Source: a virus
Direction: 5' to 3' (one strand)
Length of the DNA: 43,202 nt
IMG/VR virus record: IMGVR_UViG_3300044846_001468
Location: 1 to 43,202 of that record
The notes beneath the pieces are model-generated. The model had not been told where the DNA came from. It did not search any database and saw nothing but the letters and a program-made list of their open reading frames with translations. The position numbers were made by a program, and so were the translations under genes. Shown here one piece after another: positions 1 through 7,008 of the stretch (position 1 is its first letter; every line of letters starts with the position of its first letter).

Positions 1-362
1 GTTCTGTCTCCTTTGTAATCCCTCGCTGTTGGTGTCGGCATCAATCCCTCGTAAGCCATTTGTCTCAATTGATTCAAACTGCTCGGTACTGCTGTTTTGC
101 CTTCTTGCTTCCTCCTCTCTAAAAACTTCGTCTTTTGTTCTTGGCTGAATGGGGTGTTCCAATCCGTTGTTGATGGTGTCGGTAAAAGACCCACAAACAT
201 TGCCATATCCAAAACGCTGTTCGGCCTGTTCTCCCCGGCCTTTCTGCTCATCATTGTCGTCGCCCCCGTTGCTTTGAGTTTCTCCACTCGTTCGGGATGA
301 TCCCTTTGAACACTTGTCACGGTAGGCCACAAACCAAACTCGATCCCTTCGGTGCGGAGCAT
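1..362 (-). other. Alternative-frame reading of the methyltransferase variable region
   Basis: In the +1 frame relative to the methyltransferase, an ATG at 360-362 opens a reading that stays open to the edge. It begins MLRTEGIEFGLWPT and contains LLPTPSTTDW and LMPTPTARDYKG, phrases I associate with the variable region of phage C5 methyltransferases. The main frame over the same bases gives ADTNSEGLQR, also a familiar phrase in such enzymes. Both frames are therefore protein-like. Possible explanations are an indel, a programmed +1 shift or true overprinting. No clear slippery site was found. Confidence 0.45.
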
Positions 363-804
363 TTTTGGCACAAGCTGGAAGTATAAACGGGAGGACTTCG
401 TACCCACAAGCTTCCAAGTCAGCTTGCACCTCGTCGAATACCATTCCCCCGTTCCAATTAACAAGGCCGCGTACATTTTCGCCCACGACCCAACGTGGTT
501 GAATCTCGCGAATTGCTCTAAGCATTTCTGGCCACAGGTGGCGTTCATCATCTTTGCCGAGTCGTTTGCCTGCTGTTGAGTAGGGTTGACAAGGGAATCC
601 TCCGGTGAGAATATCAATTTTGTTTGCATAAATAGTAAAATCTGTTTTTGTTATATCGCCATGACCAGTTGCTTCAGGAAAGTGATGGCGCAATACTTTT
701 TGCCCAAATTCATTCCATTCGCACCAAGCTATCGTTTCCCAACCTGCCCAACGTGCTGCCAATGAGAAACCACCAATGCCTTCGAATAATCCAATATGTT
801 TCAT
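1..804 (-). CDS. DNA (cytosine-5) methyltransferase, cut by window edge
   Basis: Open from an ATG at 802-804 to the window edge (268 codons, no stop), so the C-terminus is missing. C5-methyltransferase motifs are clear: motif I FEGIGGF (residues 7-13), the catalytic PCQ loop in GGFPCQPYS (Cys72), ENV at 109-111 and RRDR at 152-155. It would methylate cytosine in phage DNA, probably against host restriction. The start overlaps the upstream stop as ATGA, implying coupled translation. After about residue 160 this frame becomes hydrophilic and unlike a target-recognition domain, while another frame reads like one (see the alternative-frame feature). A frameshift in the assembly or in the gene is possible. 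Confidence 0.85.
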   Translation of the reverse strand, partial: MKHIGLFEGIGGFSLAARWAGWETIAWCEWNEFGQKVLRHHFPEATGHGDITKTDFTIYANKIDILTGGFPCQPYSTAGKRLGKDDERHLWPEMLRAIREIQPRWVVGENVRGLVNWNGGMVFDEVQADLEACGYEVLPFILPACAKNAPHRRDRVWFVAYRDKCSKGSSRTSGETQSNGGDDNDEQKGRGEQAEQRFGYGNVCGSFTDTINNGLEHPIQPRTKDEVFREEEARRQNSSTEQFESIETNGLRGIDADTNSEGLQRRQN

Positions 805-1376
805 TCTGCATCATCTTGTTTTAATTCGTCCGAAATTTCCATCAATCGTGCGCTCAAATAATCATTCACTGCAAAGAATTCGTGATCATTGTATATCTTC
901 AATTTAATGCCTGCAACGTCCTTCGTTGGTAGTTTATCCCATTCAGATAACAATAGTTGGCCTAAGTCCTGTTTGCGTTCAAATTTGATTGGTTCATTTA
1001 CTTCTTTGATGGATAACTTGTCTGCTATTTCTTTTAACGATTGGTAGACTGCATCCGATTGTACAACTTCATAGATGGAATTATTCTGTTCGGCATCGCG
1101 TTTGCGTGCAATGGCAGTATCGCGTTCAATCATGTATTTTCGCAAGAATCCAAAAATCATTGGTTGATCCAATCGGTTATAAAATTCACCATATCTGCCA
1201 TCCAATGCAAGATTGAAGCACGTTTGAAAATCTTCCAATCGCATCATGTAGAATTCATTTGATTCAACAATTGATTCAGCACAATGAATTAACTGATTGT
1301 TGTTCATGTTACGATCCACATTCAGCAGGTGTGAAAACTTAGTCAACAATGCAAGCATCTTGGATGTAGTCATCAT
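801..1376 (-). CDS. Replication-associated phage protein, function unknown
   Basis: About 191 aa, mostly helical and polar, with no catalytic motif I recognise. It sits where helicase-loader or accessory replication genes sit in Bacteroidetes phages and loosely recalls the DUF6633-like family; that link is weak. The reading is open further upstream to an ATG at 1505, but that would overlap the preceding gene by 167 bases. The ATG at 1374-1376 (MMTTSK) is preferred because AAGGAAG lies just upstream at good spacing, leaving a 38-base overlap. Its TGA overlaps the methyltransferase ATG. No homologue is visible in the phage B part. Confidence 0.6.
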   Translation of the reverse strand: MMTTSKMLALLTKFSHLLNVDRNMNNNQLIHCAESIVESNEFYMMRLEDFQTCFNLALDGRYGEFYNRLDQPMIFGFLRKYMIERDTAIARKRDAEQNNSIYEVVQSDAVYQSLKEIADKLSIKEVNEPIKFERKQDLGQLLLSEWDKLPTKDVAGIKLKIYNDHEFFAVNDYLSARLMEISDELKQDDAE

Positions 1377-2160
1377 TTTGTCTTCCTTGCGTAGTCTGGA
1401 CAAACTCGGTGTGGTTAGACTGATATTTTGCTCTAAACTGCTCAAAGACTTCTGTTGGGTCGGCTTTTGCTCCTTTGGCAAGTTGGCCATTTGTTGGTTT
1501 TCCATTGTTTTGGGTATTAAATTTGTTTTCGTTGTTCATCCAGTTGCGCGATGCGGCCTTCCAATCCTTCATTGGGTTCTTGCCTACTCGCCATCCGTTG
1601 GCCTCGTAATAATTCCAAAATCCTTTGGAAGCTGATGTCACTTTTTCGGTAGGCCAAATGTTGCCAGCGGCCATGTTGCAGGTAGCCATGAACTCATGGA
1701 CTTCTTTCAGCTCAGGTTTTTGAAATTTGCTCGCGCGATTGTCTTTGTCTTTGTCCTTATCTTTATCCTTGTCTTTATCTTTATCTTTATCTTTAGCCCC
1801 TTGTAAGGGGCTTGTAAGGGGCTTGTAAGCCCCTAGCCCGTACTTACTCAAAAGAGCAATCACTGACTGATGAACTCGGTTTGATTCATTCAAATTTCCA
1901 TATTGAAATTCTATAAAGTCCGGGACGAAAAGTTTTGAATCTTGATCAAAAAAAACAAAGTGTTCACCAAAATTTGATTTCATTGATTCGATAGTGATCG
2001 GTGCACCAACACGAATTGATGCCACATCCAAATCAACTTGCCATATTCCAGCATGATCACAATCATCCAAGATATAAAGCCAAAGGAGTTTGTATGGGGC
2101 TTGCAAAGACCTTAATAGGGGCTTCTTCCATTTGTCTGTATCAGTAAATCGTTTTGCCAT
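1339..2160 (-). CDS. Phage replication initiator-like protein with Asp-Lys linker
   Basis: 273 aa in three parts. Residues 1-110 begin MAKRFTDTDKW and resemble the N-terminal winged-helix domain of phage replisome organisers. Residues 123-140 are alternating Asp-Lys. Residues 145-215 carry the motif NYYEANGW, then PMKDWKAASRNW. The phage B counterpart (34276-35004) has the same C-terminal motif but an unrelated N-terminus and an Asp-Ser linker, so the C-terminal part probably contacts a shared partner such as the helicase. The linker DNA contains hexamer repeats and 11-bp iteron-like repeats, and the gene follows a structured leader with a terminator-like hairpin. Initiator role is inferred. 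Confidence 0.7.
   Translation of the reverse strand: MAKRFTDTDKWKKPLLRSLQAPYKLLWLYILDDCDHAGIWQVDLDVASIRVGAPITIESMKSNFGEHFVFFDQDSKLFVPDFIEFQYGNLNESNRVHQSVIALLSKYGLGAYKPLTSPLQGAKDKDKDKDKDKDKDKDKDNRASKFQKPELKEVHEFMATCNMAAGNIWPTEKVTSASKGFWNYYEANGWRVGKNPMKDWKAASRNWMNNENKFNTQNNGKPTNGQLAKGAKADPTEVFEQFRAKYQSNHTEFVQTTQGRQNDDYIQDACIVD
1742..1833. repeat. Hexamer tract plus 11-bp iteron-like repeats, candidate replication origin
   Basis: Nine tandem hexamers (TCTTTG, TCTTTA and variants) run from 1742 to 1795. Three 11-bp units follow without a gap: TTGTAAGGGGC at 1801 and 1812, then TTGTAAGCCCC at 1823. The 11-bp period is not a multiple of three, so the encoded protein (YKPLTSPLQ) is not repeated, which argues for selection on the DNA. 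The units form inverted repeats (AGCCCCTT with AAGGGGCT). Placement inside the linker of a replication protein gene matches the layout of lambda ori in gene O. No origin activity can be read from sequence alone. Confidence 0.5.
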
Positions 2161-2171
2161 TTTTTGTGCAT

Positions 2172-2256
2172 AAAAAAAACCATTCAGCCGTTCGTGGTTG
2201 CAGCACTACTAGGCGAATGGTTTTCAATAACTTCTTTGGCTGACCTGCAACGTCAG
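2172..2256 (-). promoter_or_regulatory. Two-hairpin leader with complementary loops and T-run
   Basis: Read on the minus strand, hairpin 1 is CTGAC-GTTGCAG-GTCAG (2256-2240). Hairpin 2 has outer stem CCATTCGCC with GGC-T-GAATGG, inner stem GTG/CAC and loop CTGCAAC (2203-2197), followed by eight T (2179-2172). Loop 1 and loop 2 are perfect 7-base complements, so a kissing interaction is possible. The T-run ends 11 bases before the ATG of the replication gene, so hairpin 2 also looks like an intrinsic terminator or attenuator. Phage B has the same architecture with different sequences at 35010-35101. Confidence 0.6.
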
Positions 2257-2259
2257 TGC

Positions 2260-2276
2260 TTGCAATAATATTGCAA
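2260..2276. promoter_or_regulatory. Perfect 17-bp palindrome near the leader transcription start
   Basis: TTGCAATAATATTGCAA is a perfect inverted repeat around a central A. It lies 11 bases past the promoter -7 box, at the start of the transcribed leader. It could be an operator for a dimeric regulator, such as the small HTH protein at 2977-3171, or an extra RNA hairpin. There is no exact counterpart in the phage B leader. Confidence 0.4.
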
Positions 2277-2286
2277 AAAATGAATA

Positions 2287-2317
2287 CAAATATAAATGTG
2301 AAAAACATGTTAAGCAA
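2287..2317 (-). promoter_or_regulatory. Bacteroidota-type promoter for the replication gene leader
   Basis: On the minus strand, TTG (2317-2315), 20 bases, then TATATTTG (2294-2287) match the Bacteroidota consensus of a -33 TTG and a -7 TAnnTTTG. Transcription would start near 2282 and run into the two-hairpin leader. The -33 element overlaps the stop codon of the upstream DnaA-like gene. Confidence 0.6.
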
Positions 2318-2888
2318 TTATATCTCTGTTTTGTTTCATCAATTTCTTGCGATTGGCATTCCGGTTCATCAATGCTTCCATTCGTTTCTGAACTAAGTCG
2401 CATCCATTGACCTGCAATGCTGTTGCAATTTGACTTACACAATGCATCACTTCATCATTCATCATTTCAATTTCATTGTCTATGGCCTTGCGTGCATGAA
2501 TAATTGTGGCGTGGTCATAATTGCCAAAAACAAAATTGCTGATCTCAACCAATGTGTAACTGGTGCAGGTACGCAATGCCCAAAAGAATGTTTGCCTTGC
2601 TCGTACATGCTGCCTGTGCCTTCTTCCTGTTGCCCATTGCTGCATTGGTCCGTTGACAAGTTCGCATACATCACGAATGATGTTTAACTTTTTTTCATTG
2701 CCAATTAATTCTGCCAATAATTTGCTTTCAACAGGCTGCAAATGCTTGTCAACTTCACTGGACAAATAGCTGCGATATTGATTGCCGACTTTGAACAAAA
2801 CTTGATCTTGTGTGCCTGTGCCAGATTGCACAGACACGATTCCAATTTTGATCGCAAGATGTTCGCCTAACAAATAGTGCTTGCTCAT
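2310..2888 (-). CDS. DnaA domain IV-like DNA-binding protein
   Basis: 192 aa. Residues about 90-140 resemble the C-terminal HTH of DnaA: RHRQHVRARQ, then NYDHATIIHARK, the counterpart of the DnaA signature that contacts the DnaA box. There is no AAA+ ATPase, so it could bind origin-like DNA but not open it alone. The phage B homologue (35900-36475) keeps the arginine-rich and HYATVIYAK parts. Position beside the leader and the putative initiator suggests a role in replication initiation or its control. Confidence 0.7.
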   Translation of the reverse strand: MSKHYLLGEHLAIKIGIVSVQSGTGTQDQVLFKVGNQYRSYLSSEVDKHLQPVESKLLAELIGNEKKLNIIRDVCELVNGPMQQWATGRRHRQHVRARQTFFWALRTCTSYTLVEISNFVFGNYDHATIIHARKAIDNEIEMMNDEVMHCVSQIATALQVNGCDLVQKRMEALMNRNANRKKLMKQNRDIIA

Positions 2889-2941
2889 TTTTGTTTTTTT
2901 ATTTGGTTAAATAAATCAATCAATGACTGCACAACAAAGTA

Positions 2942-2949
2942 CAAAGGTA
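2942..2949 (-). promoter_or_regulatory. -7 box upstream of the DnaA-like gene
   Basis: TACCTTTG on the minus strand fits TAnnTTTG. It would give a leader of about 50 bases before the ATG at 2886-2888. No TTG is found at the usual spacing, so this is weaker than the other promoter calls. Confidence 0.35.
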
Positions 2950-2976
2950 TTGTGATACAAAGTGCTTCTATTATCA

Positions 2977-3171
2977 TCATTTGTTTGATATTGTAATTTG
3001 TTTGATGTTGATGCCAGCATGCTTGCATATTCGTACCACAATTCCAAATGGCATGACTTCTGGATTCTTGTAGTATTTGCTAGCAGTGTGCCTGTGGATT
3101 TTCATTCTTTTGGCGAACACCTGCATTGTGCCGTAATGCTCGTCAATGATGTCGCTAATGGGATGCTTCAT
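2977..3171 (-). CDS. Small Cro/CI-like helix-turn-helix protein
   Basis: 64 aa, a single compact HTH domain: FAKRMKIHRHTASKYYKNPE places a recognition helix around residues 25-35. The phage B homologue (36468-36695) has FAKRHKISRPTAKKYMDTPE, so the fold and spacing are conserved. It is probably a transcriptional regulator of the early block. The start overlaps the preceding stop as ATGA. Confidence 0.65.
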   Translation of the reverse strand: MKHPISDIIDEHYGTMQVFAKRMKIHRHTASKYYKNPEVMPFGIVVRICKHAGINIKQITISNK

Positions 3172-3470
3172 ATTTCTTTGTATTCACTTACTTGTTTCAT
3201 CACTTTGTAGCCTTGCGATTTCAGCAGTTCAATTGCTTCTTGAATTTTATCAAGATTCACATTTGTATCAATGCGCACATTCAGCTTCTTCCATCTACGT
3301 AGTGATAATTGTATTGCATGTTGTTGCAGGTATTTCACATTATCGTGATTCGCAATCCATCTATTGTCATATTTGTTTTTACGAAGTTTATTGGTAAATT
3401 CATTTGATGTAAATTCATTCGGCATCTGTGCGAATGCTGCTTCAAGAATTTGTTCGTTTGTCATTTCCAT
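3168..3470 (-). CDS. Hypothetical early protein
   Basis: 100 aa, charged and helical, starting MEMTNEQILEAAF. The N-terminal 40 residues suggest a small helical DNA-binding or adaptor fold, but I recognise no family. It lies between the exonuclease gene and the HTH gene, 3 bases after the former, and its TGA overlaps the next ATG, so it is part of the same transcript. Confidence 0.6.
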   Translation of the reverse strand: MEMTNEQILEAAFAQMPNEFTSNEFTNKLRKNKYDNRWIANHDNVKYLQQHAIQLSLRRWKKLNVRIDTNVNLDKIQEAIELLKSQGYKVMKQVSEYKEI

Positions 3471-3473
3471 TTT

Positions 3474-4199
3474 TTAATTGTTTGTTATTGTGTTATATAA
3501 ATTTTCGTTCATCCATTTGCGGCATTCAGCCACACGTTGGTAAATAGCATTGATGGCCTGTTCATCGCGTTCAATTTCGATAATGTGCACACGTTCATTC
3601 ACTGGTATATCATCGTATTTGCCAAGTTTATCAATCTCATTACAGGCTTGTTCAAAGTCTGCATTTTGATCATCAATCAATCCCATCTTCCAATGCAGTT
3701 TGCGTTTTTCATCATTAAGAATTGTATCTGGAGTATCAACAAGGCAGTATGCTAATTTCGCATTCTTTGCACCTGTCAATGCCATGTATCCCATCAGTTG
3801 CCAGTAATACAATTTCTTGATGCCTTTGCCAATCACTGCATGAAATGTGAATATATCCCATGATGATTTGATATCAATAATGGTATCAGCATCATGTATT
3901 GATGTGCCATTAAACAAGTCAGGTGTGCCTGCAATAAATTCATTGCTGATGCGATCTTCATTTTTAGCATGATACAACTTTGTGAATCTGGAATAAAGTG
4001 TGATGGCATCTTCTTCAACCTGCAATCCTTTTTCCATGTACTTTGTCGTAACTACCTTTCGACGTCCATACTTGTGATCAATGTAAACTTCCAATAGGTG
4101 TGCCTTTGCCGTTTCACTAATTGGTTCTGATTTGCTGCGTGCTTCAGTCATGATGCTGCCCAATGATGAGCATCTGAATAATAAATTGTCTGCGTTCAT
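3474..4199 (-). CDS. YqaJ-like PD-(D/E)XK recombination exonuclease
   Basis: 241 aa. Active-site pattern of lambda-exonuclease or YqaJ-type nucleases: a helix with KGLQVEEDAI (Glu), GTPDL (Asp), IDIKSSW (Asp-x-Lys) and the later YYWQLMGYM with its conserved Gln. It should resect double-strand ends to leave ssDNA for the adjacent RecT annealase. The RecT gene ends 4 bases upstream. The start is the ATG at 4197-4199. Phage B lacks this pair at the equivalent position. Confidence 0.8.
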   Translation of the reverse strand: MNADNLLFRCSSLGSIMTEARSKSEPISETAKAHLLEVYIDHKYGRRKVVTTKYMEKGLQVEEDAITLYSRFTKLYHAKNEDRISNEFIAGTPDLFNGTSIHDADTIIDIKSSWDIFTFHAVIGKGIKKLYYWQLMGYMALTGAKNAKLAYCLVDTPDTILNDEKRKLHWKMGLIDDQNADFEQACNEIDKLGKYDDIPVNERVHIIEIERDEQAINAIYQRVAECRKWMNENLYNTITNN

Positions 4200-4203
4200 A
4201 ATT

Positions 4204-5052
4204 TTAGTTTATTTGAAATGAATCTAGTTTGTCGACTGCATCCGCATTGATGCGATCTGCCAGTTCTGGTGATAATGATTTCAAAAGTGCATGCACTTCT
4301 TCTGGTGATGTGCAATCCTTCAGCATCAGTATTGCACGTTCTTCTTCTTTGTCAACGTCCACACCGGGAGCATCAACATATTCAATTTCCATCGTTTCTG
4401 CATCCTTGATCACTGCTTGATCCGCAACGATGGCGGTCTGCATTTCAATTGACAACATACCATAGGTTGACAACATTGCTTTGATGATGGTTTTCAATGC
4501 CATCTTATCAAAGTCAGTTGCCCACGGGCCATTGTTTACTGATTTGCTGAAACGTGTGGCATGTTTGCGGACTTCATCAATGCGCCAATAGGTAAATTTT
4601 TCAAAGCCATTGTTCATCCTAAAAAATGCAGCATATCCAACAATAACACCATTGCCAAAGATGGTCATATCTGCATCTAAATCTTCAGTCAATGCATTCC
4701 ATGACTTAAATTGGTTTTCATGCACCGGCACTGCGTTGATTCGTTGATATTGACCTGTGCGCATAGCAAGTTCAATGAAGCCTTTATAACCGAGTTGAAA
4801 TTGGGCAGCACCTTTGTAAGGCACAATCCATGCCTTGCCTAGTGAATTATTCAGTGGCAGGTCTAAAACGGCTGCAGTCGCTGCTGCATTGTAAATACTG
4901 CCAGCATCTGCATTGGCTAGCAACTTGTTATTGCTGACAATTTGCAAAACTGATGTGATGAATTGTGGTGCGCGTTTGCCAAGCAATTCTTGAAATTTCT
5001 TTTGCACGCTTGGCTGCTGGAAAAAATCCTTTGTTGTAATTTGTGTTGACAT
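4204..5052 (-). CDS. recT: RecT-family single-strand annealing protein
   Basis: 282 aa, the usual length for RecT. Characteristic stretches include the N-terminal LLGKRAPQFITSVLQIV, then LNNSLGKAWIVPYKG, and FQLGYKGFIELAMRTGQY. It binds ssDNA and anneals complementary strands in phage recombination together with the exonuclease encoded just downstream. The last 60 residues are acidic and variable, as is normal for the family. Confidence 0.92.
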   Translation of the reverse strand: MSTQITTKDFFQQPSVQKKFQELLGKRAPQFITSVLQIVSNNKLLANADAGSIYNAAATAAVLDLPLNNSLGKAWIVPYKGAAQFQLGYKGFIELAMRTGQYQRINAVPVHENQFKSWNALTEDLDADMTIFGNGVIVGYAAFFRMNNGFEKFTYWRIDEVRKHATRFSKSVNNGPWATDFDKMALKTIIKAMLSTYGMLSIEMQTAIVADQAVIKDAETMEIEYVDAPGVDVDKEEERAILMLKDCTSPEEVHALLKSLSPELADRINADAVDKLDSFQIN

Positions 5053-5070
5053 TTGATTATTGATTAAGTG

Positions 5071-5460
5071 TTAATACCACACTGATTTGGTTCGCATGGT
5101 AAATTCTTCAGTGAGTTGTGATTCATTGCCTGTGCCGTTTATACGCACGATTGATCCTTTGAATGTAATTTCATACGTACCAAATGGATACTTGCGAACA
5201 ACAGGTCTGAATTTGATTGAATTCAATCCTAAATTGATATAGATAGGTGCAGGATCAGCAATGATGGCTTTGAGATCTTCATTGCCTAGCAAACTCAGAT
5301 ACACAATCATGTGTTCATTGGTGGCAATGACTTCACCACTGGTTGGTCTACGCATAACCAATTTTGGATGGAATTGACTATGTATGTAATTGATCCAATT
5401 ATTGTAGCCAGATTGCGGATGCGCCACAATGGTTGACTGAATTTTGGGATTAGAAGCCAT
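5071..5460 (-). CDS. Conserved early protein of unknown function
   Basis: About 129 aa from the ATG at 5458-5460 (MASNPK). The phage B homologue (38104-38520) starts MATKVC, and both overlap the upstream gene by 11 bases, which decides this start. Shared stretches are AHPQSGYNNW, LVMRRPT and a C-terminal SIVRxxGxxxSQLT. Predicted mixed alpha/beta; no known function. Confidence 0.7.
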   Translation of the reverse strand: MASNPKIQSTIVAHPQSGYNNWINYIHSQFHPKLVMRRPTSGEVIATNEHMIVYLSLLGNEDLKAIIADPAPIYINLGLNSIKFRPVVRKYPFGTYEITFKGSIVRINGTGNESQLTEEFTMRTKSVWY

Positions 5461-5683
5461 AATCGCCTCCTTCATCGCTTGCTTCATTAACCATGTCATG
5501 CATTAGCTGGATGCCTTTAATGGCAAACTTCAATGCGGCAACATCCTTTTCAAATGCGTTTAATGAAAGCGTAGTTGTCCATGAATCTTCGCTTTTGGCA
5601 ATTTTTTCCTTGCAATAATCGATCATGCCAGATGCATTTTTCAGCATAGATTGCAAATGCATTAATTTTTCTTGATTTGTCAT
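5450..5683 (-). CDS. Small conserved early protein
   Basis: 77 aa, helical hairpin-like, with the conserved core DVAALKFAIKGIQLMHDMVNE. The phage B homologue (38510-38731) has DAAALKYALKGIQLMQDLVNE. Function unknown. It is always second in the leftward early operon of both phages. Confidence 0.7.
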   Translation of the reverse strand: MTNQEKLMHLQSMLKNASGMIDYCKEKIAKSEDSWTTTLSLNAFEKDVAALKFAIKGIQLMHDMVNEASDEGGDYGF

Positions 5684-5704
5684 TGTGTATAAGTGTTTGA
5701 TTGT

Positions 5705-5956
5705 TTATTTTTCTTCTGTTGCAATAAAATAGCCACCATCATAGCTGATGCAATCGTCCATTGGTGACATAACCTCACGTCCTTCTTCGTCTTGGATGCT
5801 GCCATCTTCCTGTGGAAAGTAATTGTCATCCATAAACATGCGGTAGAATTTTACAACTGCCTCGTTTGCATCGTCTGCATTAAGATAGTAGCCATTTTGT
5901 AAACGTAATTTGGCCTGTGTGCTGTTGCCATTGTAGGCGATTCTGAAAGTTGTCAT
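5705..5956 (-). CDS. Small early protein, first gene of the leftward block
   Basis: 83 aa, acidic, starting MTTFRIAYNG. The first half looks like a small beta-alpha domain that places the conserved YY and DA residues seen in small phage regulators, but no family can be named. The positional equivalent in phage B (38751-38939) is only weakly similar. The gene is first after the divergent promoter region, so it is probably expressed very early. Confidence 0.6.
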   Translation of the reverse strand: MTTFRIAYNGNSTQAKLRLQNGYYLNADDANEAVVKFYRMFMDDNYFPQEDGSIQDEEGREVMSPMDDCISYDGGYFIATEEK

Positions 5957-6039
5957 TTGATTTGAAATTTAATGTATGTTTGTTTCGTTTGATGGTGCAA
6001 TGATATGTCGAAATATTTGGATGTACAAATATTTGTACA
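5950..6039 (+). promoter_or_regulatory. Rightward promoter with an 18-bp palindromic operator
   Basis: TTG at 5950-5952, 22 bases, then TATGTTTG at 5975-5982 fit the Bacteroidota promoter. Downstream, TGTACAAATATTTGTACA (6022-6039) is a perfect inverted repeat. The segment from TGCAATGATA onward aligns with phage B 38979-39030, so it appears conserved as DNA; B keeps only part of the symmetry. A repressor or activator of the sigma-like gene may bind here. Confidence 0.55.
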
Positions 6040-6530
6040 AAATAATTGAAAATAGTTTGCAACTTATTGAAAATGAAATAGAAAAAAATTACAATAGTTG
6101 GCGAAAAACAATACAAAACGCAACTAAAAACAAGGATCGTGCAGATAGCCTGTTGCATGAATTGTTGTTAGTCATACTGGAAAAGCGTGATAAATTCCAG
6201 CCAATGGTGGATCGTGGTGAATTATCTACGTATGTGGTGTATGTATTGTTGAAACAAAGCAAAGGCAAGGCAGAGCGATTGCAATCAATGGATTTGCTGC
6301 CGGTGCATGAAGCGGACGATGAAGTTGACATGGCACGATTGATCGATTACGAATACGTTGATATGATGACTAGGCGATTAAACCAATTAGATCAGCAGTT
6401 GATTCGTGCGCGTGCAATGGGAATGAGTTACGAAGAAATCGAAAACGTGACAGGCATCAGTAATTTGGCTGCAAGGCTTCGCGTTAGCCGGGCAATAAAA
6501 AAATTGAACAAACAATTGAGTAATAAATGA
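6021..6530 (+). CDS. Sigma-factor-like or HTH regulator
   Basis: About 169 aa. The C-terminal third has a sigma region 4-like HTH: LIRARAMGMSYEEIENVTGI then RVSRAIKKLNKQL. The N-terminal part (KNYNSWRKTIQ) matches the phage B homologue at 39040-39528. The in-frame ATG at 5976 lies inside the -7 box and so cannot be used. ATG 6021 is chosen, but TTG 6057 aligns with the GTG start of the B homologue, and B has a stop in the aligned upstream part, so the true start may be later. It probably switches on rightward genes. Confidence 0.65.
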   Translation: MYKYLYKIIENSLQLIENEIEKNYNSWRKTIQNATKNKDRADSLLHELLLVILEKRDKFQPMVDRGELSTYVVYVLLKQSKGKAERLQSMDLLPVHEADDEVDMARLIDYEYVDMMTRRLNQLDQQLIRARAMGMSYEEIENVTGISNLAARLRVSRAIKKLNKQLSNK

Positions 6531-6988
6531 GCGTTCCAAGTGATGTAAAGAATGAACGAATGGCAATTTGCCGCAAATGCAAATTCTTTGTTGAATCAAC
6601 AGGCAGTTGTGGTACTTTGATTTTGGCAAACTTTAATCGACCAAAAGAAGATTATGACGTGGTGCAAGAGCAAAACGAAGTCCGGTATTACCGAAAAAAA
6701 GTCAAGTTGTGTGGATGCAAGATGGAGTGGAAAACAAAATTCAGTTGGGCATCCTGCCCGGCAGATAAATGGTTTGCCTACGGCATCAGCCACGAAGAAT
6801 TGGTGCGCATCAAAGAATTATTGCAGCAATACCAACACAAATCATCATTGACCTATCTTGAAGCAAAACCATTGTTCATGTATGCCTCAAAGATCGCTGG
6901 CAAAAACATTGATCCAACAAGTTGCAGCGATTGCCTACAACGCATCATCATTGATTTGAAAAATGCCACACAAGACATTCAGATTTGA
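6527..6988 (+). CDS. Cysteine-rich zinc-cluster protein
   Basis: 153 aa with conserved Cys groups: CRKC near residue 15, CGT, then LCGCKM, ASCP and CSDC near the C-terminus. The phage B homologue (39525-39965) keeps every one, which suggests at least one zinc site. The ATG overlaps the stop of the sigma-like gene (ATGA), so the two are translationally coupled and may act together. Function unknown. Confidence 0.7.
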   Translation: MSVPSDVKNERMAICRKCKFFVESTGSCGTLILANFNRPKEDYDVVQEQNEVRYYRKKVKLCGCKMEWKTKFSWASCPADKWFAYGISHEELVRIKELLQQYQHKSSLTYLEAKPLFMYASKIAGKNIDPTSCSDCLQRIIIDLKNATQDIQI

Positions 6989-7008
6989 AACAATTAAAAT
7001 CACATAAA

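Noticed and set aside
97-579. Short rightward reading frames in the first 600 bases
   Set aside because: They are antisense to the methyltransferase, which has clear motifs on the other strand.
5976-6020. ATG 5976 as start of the sigma-like gene
   Set aside because: This ATG is inside the TATGTTTG promoter box, upstream of any expected transcript start.
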